DNA from: Bradyrhizobium sp. 1(2017)
GTDB taxonomy: Bacteria; Pseudomonadota; Alphaproteobacteria; Rhizobiales; Xanthobacteraceae
DNA: 64,000 bases
Reading direction: 5' to 3'
NCBI RefSeq assembly: GCF_011602485.2
Contig: NZ_CP050022.2
Coordinates: forward strand, 6,158,001 to 6,222,000
Shown: one piece after another, positions 55,368 through 62,504 of the stretch
Numbering within the stretch: position 1 is the first letter of the stretch
Layout: each line of letters begins with the position of its first letter
Program-made: the position numbers and the translations under genes
Notes under the pieces: model-generated
Told to the model about the DNA's origin: nothing
The model's input: only the letters and a program-made list of their open reading frames with translations
The model's database searches: none

Positions 55368-56342
55368 CTATTCCGACTCAGCCCGCCGGAAGCTGGCGCG
55401 ATATTGGACAGGGGTCACGCCAATGTGAGTGCTGAAGACAACCCTCATCCGGTCCGCCGACCCGAAGCCGCAATCGAAGGCGACGGCCTTCAGCGGCCGG
55501 TCAGTTGCTTCCAGCATCATGCGAGCCGCATCAACGCGGGCGCGATCGATGAATTCGTGCGGTGTGATCCCGCTCGCCTGCACGAAATGTCGGACTAAGT
55601 TCCGGGAGCTCATGCCGACGACCGCAGCAAGCGAATCCAGAGTATGGCGAGCCCCGATGTTCCCCATGACGTGGTCCTGGATGCGTGCGATCGGCGATTC
55701 CGGATCCGCAGACGCCGTGAGGTAGGGGCTGAACTGTGACTGTCCACCCTGCCGCTGGGCAACCACGACCAGACGCTTGGCAACCTTGAGCGCCGTTTCC
55801 GCGCCATGCCGCTGCCCGACGAGCGCCAAGCCCAAATCTATTCCCGCCGTGACACCAGCCGCAGTGATGAGCCGTCCATCGCGGACATAGATCAAATCCG
55901 GCTCGACTTTTGCTCTCGGGAACCTGGCTGCCAGCGCCCGGGCATCCTGCCAATGGGTAGTAACGCGCCGGTCATCCAGGAGACCGGCATAGCCAAGGAC
56001 AAAGGCGCCGGTGCAAATCGATCCGTAAACGCTCGAGCGCCATGGCAACTCCTTGACCCACTGAACCAGAGCCTGGTCGGGCTCCGCTTCGGGCGGCGTC
56101 GGAGAGCCGGCGATCAGAACAATGTCGAAGCCGCCTGTTGCCTCCTCGAAGGTCAGGTCGGCCACCAGTTGCATGCCGTTCGACGCGCGAAGCGGATTGC
56201 GGTGAGCGGCAACCAAGACTGTTTCATAGAGGGAGGAACCGTCGAGAAACGTGTTCGTCTCGCTGAACACGTCCATCGGACCCGCCACGTCCAGGGCCTG
56301 GATCCCCTCATACACGACGATCGCGACAGATTGTACCGGCAC
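55368..56342 (-). CDS. GlxA family AraC-type regulator (DJ-1/PfpI + HTH)
   Basis: 324 aa. The N-terminal DJ-1/PfpI domain (VAIVVYEGIQALDVAGPMDV; GFDIVLIAGSPTPP; VYGSICTGAFVLGYAGLLDD with the nucleophile-elbow Cys; RLITAAGVTAGIDLGLALVG) and the C-terminal AraC HTH (HTLDSLAAVVGMSSRNLVRH, PHEFIDRARVDAARMML, LKAVAFDCGFGSADRMRVVF) define the GlxA family. It lies between the HD operon and the FAD oxidase gene, both of which carry the same upstream box, so it is the likely regulator of both. Effector unknown; characterised GlxA regulators respond to small nitrogenous metabolites. Confidence 0.93.
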   Translation of the reverse strand: MPVQSVAIVVYEGIQALDVAGPMDVFSETNTFLDGSSLYETVLVAAHRNPLRASNGMQLVADLTFEEATGGFDIVLIAGSPTPPEAEPDQALVQWVKELPWRSSVYGSICTGAFVLGYAGLLDDRRVTTHWQDARALAARFPRAKVEPDLIYVRDGRLITAAGVTAGIDLGLALVGQRHGAETALKVAKRLVVVAQRQGGQSQFSPYLTASADPESPIARIQDHVMGNIGARHTLDSLAAVVGMSSRNLVRHFVQASGITPHEFIDRARVDAARMMLEATDRPLKAVAFDCGFGSADRMRVVFSTHIGVTPVQYRASFRRAESE

Positions 56343-56441
56343 CTCTTTCAGCCCCTCCCGTTTGGCGCCGTATTATGTGCAGGTGTGCGGACGCTGTAAA
56401 ATGCCTCGTGCGATCTGGGGCAACAAACTTGCGACGTCGCA

Positions 56442-57854
56442 TCAGGCGGCCGGCATCACATTGTGGTTGAGCCTGAACATGTTGGACGGGTCGTAGACCT
56501 TCTTGATGGACGCCAGACGCGCGTAGCGCTCCGGGCCGTAAATCGCCGCGGCGTCGGCCGCCTCATCCGGTGCGAGATTGTTCACCATCCGCCGGTCGCC
56601 CCGCCATCGCTCCATGCCGTCGAGCAACTCGGCGACCGACCTCTTGAGCTGCTGCTCCTCCGACAGCGGACCGGCCGCAACACCCAACAGAACATACGGC
56701 AGGCCCCTGGTCGCCACGGCGTTGGGCACCGCCGGGTCCCGGTCCCACGCTCCGCCCAGAGCACGCAGTTCAGCGATGCACAGGCCGGTCTCGGAATCCG
56801 GGCCGACGAGTTCGACCAGCTTGTCCTGCGCCGCTGCAGAAAACTCCCGCAGGGTGATGCTCCGCTCGTAGTAGGGCACCGGTTCGGTCGGCTCGTTGTG
56901 GATCGACGCGACAGCGGTGTACGGCATGTCCGCCATCGTGTCCAAGACTGCCGGAGCTACCGCCCGCAGCGGCGCTATCATCCGTTCGCCATCCTCGGAC
57001 GTGCCCGTGTAGGCGATGCGCAGACACACCAGGAACTTCCCGCGTAGCAGTTCAGGCACTTCGGGCAGCGGCGGCATCCGCAACACAGCGAATGACGAGA
57101 TCATGGTCTTCGGGGTGCGAGGGTGCCAGTCGGTCCAGACTCGCAGCACATCGGCCATCCCTTCACCGGAGAAATAGATGCCACCGCCGTAAAGGCGGGA
57201 CACCGGGAACAGATCGAACTCCAGCGAGGTGACCACTCCAAAATTGCCCTTGCCGCCGCGCAGCGCCCAAAACAGTTCGGGTTCGCGCTCCGCATCGACA
57301 TACCTCAATTTGCCGTCAGCGGTCACGACATCCAGCGAGCGCACATGGTCGGCGGCGTAGCCGTGAGAGCGGCCGAGGGTCGGACTGAGCCCGCCGCCCA
57401 AAGTATAACCGACGACTCCTACCGTGGGATTTGACCCGCTCAGCGGCGCCAGCCCGGCCTTGGCCGCCTTCTCGATGACCTCGGACCATATCGCTCCGGC
57501 GCCGACGCGGGCAGTACGGCCGGCCGCATCGATGACCACGTTATTCATTCGCCGGGTCGCGATCACGACGGCGTCGTGCGCCTTGTCGATTACCTGGTGG
57601 CCGGTGGCCTTCACCAGAACCGGACGGTGCTGCTCCGCCGCGAAAATGACGGCGGCCTGCACGTCGGCCACATTCTCCGGCACCACGATCACAGCGGGCG
57701 CCAATTCGTGATTCAGATTCCAGACGGCGCGTTCATCGTCGTAACCCGCATTGCCCGGCAGTAAAACCGAACCCGCGACCTTAGACACGAGAGGCGCGGC
57801 ATCCTTCGGCAAGACCGGCGGCAGGCGGGAAGCGCTGAAAGTCATGACATACAT
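56442..57854 (-). CDS. FAD-dependent oxidase of the berberine bridge enzyme type
   Basis: 470 aa. PCMH FAD domain: NHELAPAVIVVPENVADVQA, VKATGHQVIDKAHDAVVIAT (His of a possible bicovalent flavin link; the usual partner Cys is not in its normal position), GYTLGGGLSPTLGRSHGYAA, and GGKGNFGVVTSLEFDL. C-terminal BBE motif KKVYDPSNMFRLNHN. It oxidises an alcohol or amine with oxygen and yields hydrogen peroxide. No signal peptide. A shared 34-bp box lies 122 bp upstream, suggesting co-regulation with the HD/SDR/hydrolase operon by the GlxA regulator. Confidence 0.92.
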   Translation of the reverse strand: MYVMTFSASRLPPVLPKDAAPLVSKVAGSVLLPGNAGYDDERAVWNLNHELAPAVIVVPENVADVQAAVIFAAEQHRPVLVKATGHQVIDKAHDAVVIATRRMNNVVIDAAGRTARVGAGAIWSEVIEKAAKAGLAPLSGSNPTVGVVGYTLGGGLSPTLGRSHGYAADHVRSLDVVTADGKLRYVDAEREPELFWALRGGKGNFGVVTSLEFDLFPVSRLYGGGIYFSGEGMADVLRVWTDWHPRTPKTMISSFAVLRMPPLPEVPELLRGKFLVCLRIAYTGTSEDGERMIAPLRAVAPAVLDTMADMPYTAVASIHNEPTEPVPYYERSITLREFSAAAQDKLVELVGPDSETGLCIAELRALGGAWDRDPAVPNAVATRGLPYVLLGVAAGPLSEEQQLKRSVAELLDGMERWRGDRRMVNNLAPDEAADAAAIYGPERYARLASIKKVYDPSNMFRLNHNVMPAA

Positions 57855-57975
57855 CCTGTTGCTGGTGCCCTGCCCGAAGCAAAGACACCTCCGAACGGCT
57901 CAGAAAAACCTCGTTCTTCATGAGCCTGAGCTATCGGGCGGACCTGTTCGTGTTTTCGGGATGAAGCGTTGCCAA

Positions 57976-58009
57976 GACAACGACCACGATCCTGCGGATC
58001 AGGACCGCA
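57976..58009. promoter_or_regulatory. Shared 34-bp box upstream of the FAD oxidase
   Basis: GACAACGA, six bases, then TCCTGCGGATCAGGACCG: the same inverted-repeat core as at 55253-55286, 122 bp ahead of the FAD oxidase start against 111 bp for the HD gene. Confidence 0.7.
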
Positions 58010-58059
58010 AGCGAATCGTTTGGCGTCCCGTCGTCGACCGGGCCGGTGGAGGACTCGGA

Positions 58060-58362
58060 CTATTTCTTCTCACTAGACACCCCATCCACCAGAACGAACT
58101 CGAGCGTCGCGCTGTCACGTCGCAAAGGAAGGATCGACTGATAAGCATCTGACCGGTAACAGCGTTCAGCCGCGTCAAAATCCGGAAACTCAGCGACCAC
58201 AACATGCGCGCGGTCCGCAGCTCCCTCAAAGACGATCGTCTTGCCGCCTCGCGCGATATGTCGGCCGCCGAAACTCGCGAGAACAGCAGGCGACCTCGCC
58301 GCATAATCTTGAAAAGCGGTTCGGTCATGAATGACCCCCCGCACGACAAAGTATGCTGGCAT
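58060..58362 (-). CDS. DUF1330 family protein
   Basis: 100 aa. MPAYFVVRGVIHDRTAFQDY, AARSPAVLASFGGRHIARGG and AHVVVAEFPDFDAAERCYRS with AYQSILPLRRDSATLEFVLV follow the DUF1330 dimeric alpha/beta-barrel pattern exactly. Soluble, function unknown. The 34-bp box at 57976 lies just past its stop and is more likely to serve the FAD oxidase. The 248 bp on its far side (58363-58610) show no gene. Confidence 0.87.
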   Translation of the reverse strand: MPAYFVVRGVIHDRTAFQDYAARSPAVLASFGGRHIARGGKTIVFEGAADRAHVVVAEFPDFDAAERCYRSDAYQSILPLRRDSATLEFVLVDGVSSEKK

Positions 58363-58610
58363 AACGCGATCTTCCTTTTCAACTGTCGGTGGACTACCGG
58401 GCCGACTTATCTATTGGCACTTTTCCGCATCAGCTATTTGCAGACCCCGAGCGAAGCGGCACTGCGCATTTACAAATGCGCGAACAACACGCCGTTCCTT
58501 GAATATAGATCGATCGCTCCTTAATTGCAAGCGAGTGAAAATCATCCGGATAATCTGGATTGATTGCTCTATAATTGGCGCATTGATGCTCGCCAAAGCA
58601 CGGAGACACC

Positions 58611-59330
58611 ATGATTAAGCGAACTTTCCTAGTTACTGGGGCCAGCAAGGGCATTGGCCGCGCGTTGTGCGACCAGCTTTCGGCCTTGGGCCACAGCGTT
58701 GTCGGCATCGCGAGATCCCACGACCCGACCTTCCCTGGGACGCTCGTTTCGATCGATCTCGCCGATCGAAATGCAACGGACCAAGCGCTCAGCGAGCTCA
58801 CCTCAAGCTATTCATTCGACGGCGTCGTCAACAACGTGGGGTTTGTACGACTTAACCGGATCGGCGAAATAGACATCAACGAGATAGATGAATCATTTAG
58901 AAGAAATCTGACACCTGCCGTGCAAGCAGTTCAAGCAATCCTTCCGTCGATGAAGGCGAAGCAATGGGGCCGAATCGTCAATCTCTCTAGCCTGGTCATT
59001 GTCGGTGTCGAGGGACGCACAATTTACGGAGGGGCGAAAGCTGCAATATCGAGCTTTACACGCACGTGGGCTGTGGAGCTAGCGGGGAGCGGCATTACGG
59101 TGAATGCCGTGGCTCCAGGTCCAACCGAGACTGAGATGTTTCGTCAGTATACACCCGTCGGAAGTATAGCCGAACGACGTTTCCTTTCGCTGGTTCCAAT
59201 GAAGCGCCTGGGCAAGCCCTCAGAACTCGCAGCGTCAGTTGCTTTTCTTCTTTCGGAGGAAGCTGGCTTCATCACTGGCCAGACGCTTTTTGTCGACGGA
59301 GGCGCATCGATAGGCAAGGCATCCATCTAG
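58611..59330 (+). CDS. SDR family oxidoreductase
   Basis: 239 aa classical SDR. FLVTGASKGIGRALC (cofactor loop), IDLADRN (NAD/NADP acid), NNVG in place of NNAG, catalytic Ser in IVNLSSLVIVG, Tyr-x-x-x-Lys as IYGGAKAAI, and TQxF-like FVDGGASIG end. Likely a cytosolic 3-oxoacyl- or alcohol-type reductase. Same strand as the TetR gene at 59528, with a 9-bp-armed inverted repeat between them. Confidence 0.9.
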   Translation: MIKRTFLVTGASKGIGRALCDQLSALGHSVVGIARSHDPTFPGTLVSIDLADRNATDQALSELTSSYSFDGVVNNVGFVRLNRIGEIDINEIDESFRRNLTPAVQAVQAILPSMKAKQWGRIVNLSSLVIVGVEGRTIYGGAKAAISSFTRTWAVELAGSGITVNAVAPGPTETEMFRQYTPVGSIAERRFLSLVPMKRLGKPSELAASVAFLLSEEAGFITGQTLFVDGGASIGKASI

Positions 59331-59387
59331 CTTTCTGGCAATGAACGCGAGCCAATCGCGGCAAGCGAGCATCGTGCCCCCACTGCG

Positions 59388-59413
59388 TTGGAGATATCCC
59401 TAAGTATCTCCAA
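59388..59413. promoter_or_regulatory. Perfect inverted repeat between SDR and TetR genes
   Basis: Arms TTGGAGATA (59388-59396) and TATCTCCAA (59405-59413), spacer of eight bases. No T-run follows, so an operator for the TetR at 59528 is more likely than a terminator. Confidence 0.5.
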
Positions 59414-59527
59414 GGCGCGCTTTAGGTGGATGTTGGACTGAGGTGCCGAAACGCGTCCACATAGTGAGACTTGATAAGTTCGGCAAAACACTTCATGTTT
59501 TAGATCAACCGCTACATTTTAACTGGA

Positions 59528-60178
59528 ATGAGCGCGAAAATGGCCCGCCCCCGCGAATTTGATGAAGAGAGAGTGTTGAAGGCTGCGGTCGACGCCTTCT
59601 GGACTAAAGGTTATGTCGCTACATCGACCCGCGATCTGACGGAATGTACCGGGCTCACCCAGAGCAGCATCTATGCAGCTTTCGGCGATAAGCGCGGAAT
59701 CTTCTTGCGCTCATTAGAGCACTACCTCAATCAGTTCCTTCGGGAACGCATCGTGCGCTTGGAGACTTCGCTGTCGCCTGGCCAAGCCATTTCAACCTTC
59801 TTTAGAGAGGGCTTGGTTCGATCTCTCGCTGATCCGAAGCATCGGGGTTGTATGCTGGTCAACACAGCACTGGAAGTGACCCCAGACGATCCGGAACTCC
59901 TTCGGCTTGTGGCTGATGAAACTGTCTTGATCGAGCAATTCTTCCGACGTTGCATTATTGCAGGCCAAAGGACCGGCGAAATTCGGACAGAATCTGCTGA
60001 TGAAAGTGCGCGCCATTTGCTTGGCGTCCTTTTGGGATTGCGAGTGCTCGCTCGCGTTCGTCCGAAATCCGAGCTGTTAATGAGCATAGTGCGGCCCGTC
60101 TTGGAAAACCTGGGTGTTCCGTGGCCGAGGAACGCTTCCGAAGCAACTCGAAAGCCACGGGTAACGCGAAAGCGTTGA
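59528..60178 (+). CDS. TetR/AcrR family regulator
   Basis: 216 aa (or 212 from ATG 59540). HTH: ARPREFDEERVLKAAVDAFW, TKGYVATSTRDLTECTGLTQ, SSIYAAFGDKRGIF. The C-terminal GCMLVNTALEVTPDDPELLR, with CRR-type helix, is the TetR_C group that controls reductases and exporters. Its stop abuts a truncated OsmC gene on the other strand, so this end of the gene may be a junction. Possible targets are the SDR just upstream or the Old Yellow Enzyme beyond. Confidence 0.9.
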   Translation: MSAKMARPREFDEERVLKAAVDAFWTKGYVATSTRDLTECTGLTQSSIYAAFGDKRGIFLRSLEHYLNQFLRERIVRLETSLSPGQAISTFFREGLVRSLADPKHRGCMLVNTALEVTPDDPELLRLVADETVLIEQFFRRCIIAGQRTGEIRTESADESARHLLGVLLGLRVLARVRPKSELLMSIVRPVLENLGVPWPRNASEATRKPRVTRKR

Positions 60179-60276
60179 ATAGCCGCGCGCTTGACGCCAT
60201 CGACCAGCGCAAAGAGGTCGTCGACATTGATGCCGTTGACGATGGCGGGTTCCGCAAGCTTCGTTGCTGCACCCAT
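60179..60276 (-). pseudogene. 5' stub of an OsmC gene
   Basis: AAGGAG precedes ATG 60276. MGAATKLAEPAIVNGINVDD, LFALVDGVKR is the start of an OsmC-like peroxiredoxin; after about 30 codons the frame enters the antisense of the TetR gene. It follows the Old Yellow Enzyme gene by 20 bp on the same strand, so an original OYE-osmC operon was cut here. Confidence 0.6.
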
Positions 60277-60296
60277 TTGGCGCTCCTTTGCTTACG

Positions 60297-61508
60297 TCAG
60301 GCTTCGCATTCGGATAAGCGGCGCGTCGCAGTTGCCAGCGGGATGGGTTGGCCCTGCTTTTCATAAACAGGGAAGTCCGTGAAACCCACTTCGCCGCGCC
60401 GGGTGTAATAGGTTGACCGGTCCGCAACGGCCAACGGCCAGCCGTGCTTGAGACGCTCGGCAAGGTCCGGGTTTGCGATGTAAGGTCTTCCGAACGCGAT
60501 CAGGTCCACCAACCCGGTGTCGAGCGCAGCCTGGGCGCGCTCGCGGTCGTTGAAACCGCCGCACCAGATGAAGGCACCGGGAAACACTGCGCGGGCCTTC
60601 GCCAACAGTGCGTGGTCGAGATAGCGAGGCTTGAAAGCCGCCGTCTCCATGTTTCCTTCGGGCAGCAACTCGTAGAGCAGATGGATGTAGGCCACGCCGC
60701 GTCGACCCAGTTGCTCGATAACGTACAGAAACGTTTCCTCGACGAGCGGCTCGGGTGGCATGGAGTTGTACTTGCCGAACGGAGATAAGCGAACACCGAC
60801 GCGCCCCGGTCCGAATTCAGCCACGACAGCATCGACAACCTCCATCAGGAAGCGCGTACGATCTTCCATGCTGCCTCCACCGTAGCGGTCGGTGCGCGTG
60901 TTGAGCACCGAGTTCATGAATTGCTCGATCAGATAGCCGTTGGCCGCATGGAGTTCGACGCCATCGAATCCGGCCTTGCGCGCATTGGCGGCAGCCTTGG
61001 CGAAGGTATCAACCATGGCCGACACTTCATCCGTGCTCAGCGGCCTCGGCGTCTGCGCAGACATATAGCCCAACCGGCCGTCCGGGCCGTGGGCAAACAC
61101 CGACGAGGCCTCTGCCCGTTGCCCGGTCACGCCCACCGGGGCCTGACCGTTCGGCAGAATCGAAGAATGGGCCATCCTGCCGACGTGCCACAACTGCGAA
61201 AATATCGTGCCGCCGTTCCGGTGGACCTCATCGGTAACCAGACGCCAGCCCTGTATCTGGGCTTCCGAGTGCATGCCGGGTGTCCTCGCGTAGCCGTGAC
61301 CGGACTGATCCACGTCGGCGGCCTCGGCAATGATCAGGCCAGCACCGGCCCGCTGGCCATAGTACCTGGCGATCAGTTCGTTCGGCAGGTCACCATCGGT
61401 CGGGAGGTTGCCCTCGGACGTCCGCGTGCGGGTCATGGGTGGCATGACGATACGGTTCCTCAGCGGAACCGTGCCGCCAAGCAGTTGAGTTTCGAACAAG
61501 TGGGCCAT
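60297..61508 (-). CDS. Alkene reductase, Old Yellow Enzyme family
   Basis: 403 aa FMN TIM barrel. RIVMPPMTRTRTSEGNLPTD (N-terminal FMN contact), IIAEAADVDQSGHGY, QLWHVGRMAHSS, GFDGVELHAANGYLIEQFMN with the His-Ala-Ala-Asn substrate pair, GGSMEDRTRFLMEVVDAV, WCGGFN and IAFGRPYIANPDLAERL. Reduces activated C=C bonds with NADPH, as NemA/XenB do for enones, nitroesters and N-ethylmaleimide. An HxlR regulator is divergent at 61595, a common pairing. Originally followed by osmC. Confidence 0.94.
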   Translation of the reverse strand: MAHLFETQLLGGTVPLRNRIVMPPMTRTRTSEGNLPTDGDLPNELIARYYGQRAGAGLIIAEAADVDQSGHGYARTPGMHSEAQIQGWRLVTDEVHRNGGTIFSQLWHVGRMAHSSILPNGQAPVGVTGQRAEASSVFAHGPDGRLGYMSAQTPRPLSTDEVSAMVDTFAKAAANARKAGFDGVELHAANGYLIEQFMNSVLNTRTDRYGGGSMEDRTRFLMEVVDAVVAEFGPGRVGVRLSPFGKYNSMPPEPLVEETFLYVIEQLGRRGVAYIHLLYELLPEGNMETAAFKPRYLDHALLAKARAVFPGAFIWCGGFNDRERAQAALDTGLVDLIAFGRPYIANPDLAERLKHGWPLAVADRSTYYTRRGEVGFTDFPVYEKQGQPIPLATATRRLSECEA

Positions 61509-61594
61509 AGATCATCCTCCGATCAGGTTGCTGCCGGAGGATATCGTTCGGTGGCCATTCCAAATCTACACACCCTTTGGTCAGTGGTCGGCGG

Positions 61595-61972
61595 ATGAAG
61601 ATCATCAAGAGACTACCGGGCTTGCCGGTCGAGCGTGCGCTGGGCGTGCTTTCGGGACGCTGGAAGGCAGTCCTTCTCGATGTTCTATCGGATGGCCCGC
61701 AACGCACATGCGACCTGGAAAAGCGCATTGCGGGCATCACGCAGAAGGTGTTGATCGAGCAGCTGCGAGCGCTTGAGGAACATGGAATGGTGAGCCGGCA
61801 GCCCAGGGCCGGCGACAGTCAGGCGATCGAGTATCTGCTCACTCCGCTCGGCAAGAGCCTGCGGCCGGTATTGGACTCTCTCATTGAATGGGGAGCCCAT
61901 CACGCCAGAGAACTCGATGAGGCCCATAGGCTTCTGCCATGCAGTGCTGTCGTTCGAGATCGCAGTACCTGA
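61595..61972 (+). CDS. HxlR family regulator
   Basis: 125 aa from ATG 61595. Winged helix: GLPVERALGVLSGRWKAVLL, DVLSDGPQRTCDLEKRIAGI, TQKVLIEQLRALEEHGMVSR, IEYLLTPLGKSLRPVLDSLI. The usual N-terminal Cys of redox-sensing HxlR proteins is not visible; one Cys lies in RTCDLEKR. Divergent from the Old Yellow Enzyme gene with about 86 bp between, so it probably controls it in response to electrophiles. Confidence 0.9.
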   Translation: MKIIKRLPGLPVERALGVLSGRWKAVLLDVLSDGPQRTCDLEKRIAGITQKVLIEQLRALEEHGMVSRQPRAGDSQAIEYLLTPLGKSLRPVLDSLIEWGAHHARELDEAHRLLPCSAVVRDRST

Positions 61973-62504
61973 CGCTTCTCCCGGCTATCGCCGTGCAAAA
62001 GTTCTAGACGCATCTGTCGTCACGTGAGGCGATGCTGTGCTCGACATCTAGAACGGCCCGAAAGACGTTTGGCATTACAGCCGGCGGCTTAATAGAACCA
62101 GACTTCTCCGGCATGACCGCCGCGGGCGTCCAGCGCCAGCCCAGCTGGTCTGCTGCGGGTGAAAGCGACGCTCGGGTCAGTGATCAACACCGGTGGCTAA
62201 CTTGCAGCCACAGCAATTTGTGGCCCCCTATTCGAGCCGGTATGCCGCAACAGCATCCTCATTCCAGCGGACAGAAGCCCGCGCCGAGTCACTTGTGCAC
62301 ACGGGAGCGAGGCTTCGCCGCGCGCCCCGGATTCGCAGATCAGTTGTTATGGAAAAGCCGGCCAGCGGCCGACGTCCGGTTTGATCGGCTTAGCGGACTT
62401 GAAAACATTCAGAGCGTAAGTCAGCAATGGGCCATTTCCGGACTCGTGCACGGCAGCAACAAGGGTTTCTGTTCGATCGCCTCGTCGGCACCCGCGCACC
62501 GAGC
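61973..62504. other. Intergenic with a repeat copy
   Basis: 532 bp. A 217-aa plus frame (62032-62685) runs through the repeat and antisense to the next gene; it is not supported as a protein. Confidence 0.45.
62425..62495. repeat. Dispersed repeat copy
   Basis: GGGCCATTTCCGGACTCGTG, CACGGCAGCAACAAGG, TTCGATCGCCTCGTC aligns by eye with 45709-45773. Confidence 0.6.
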
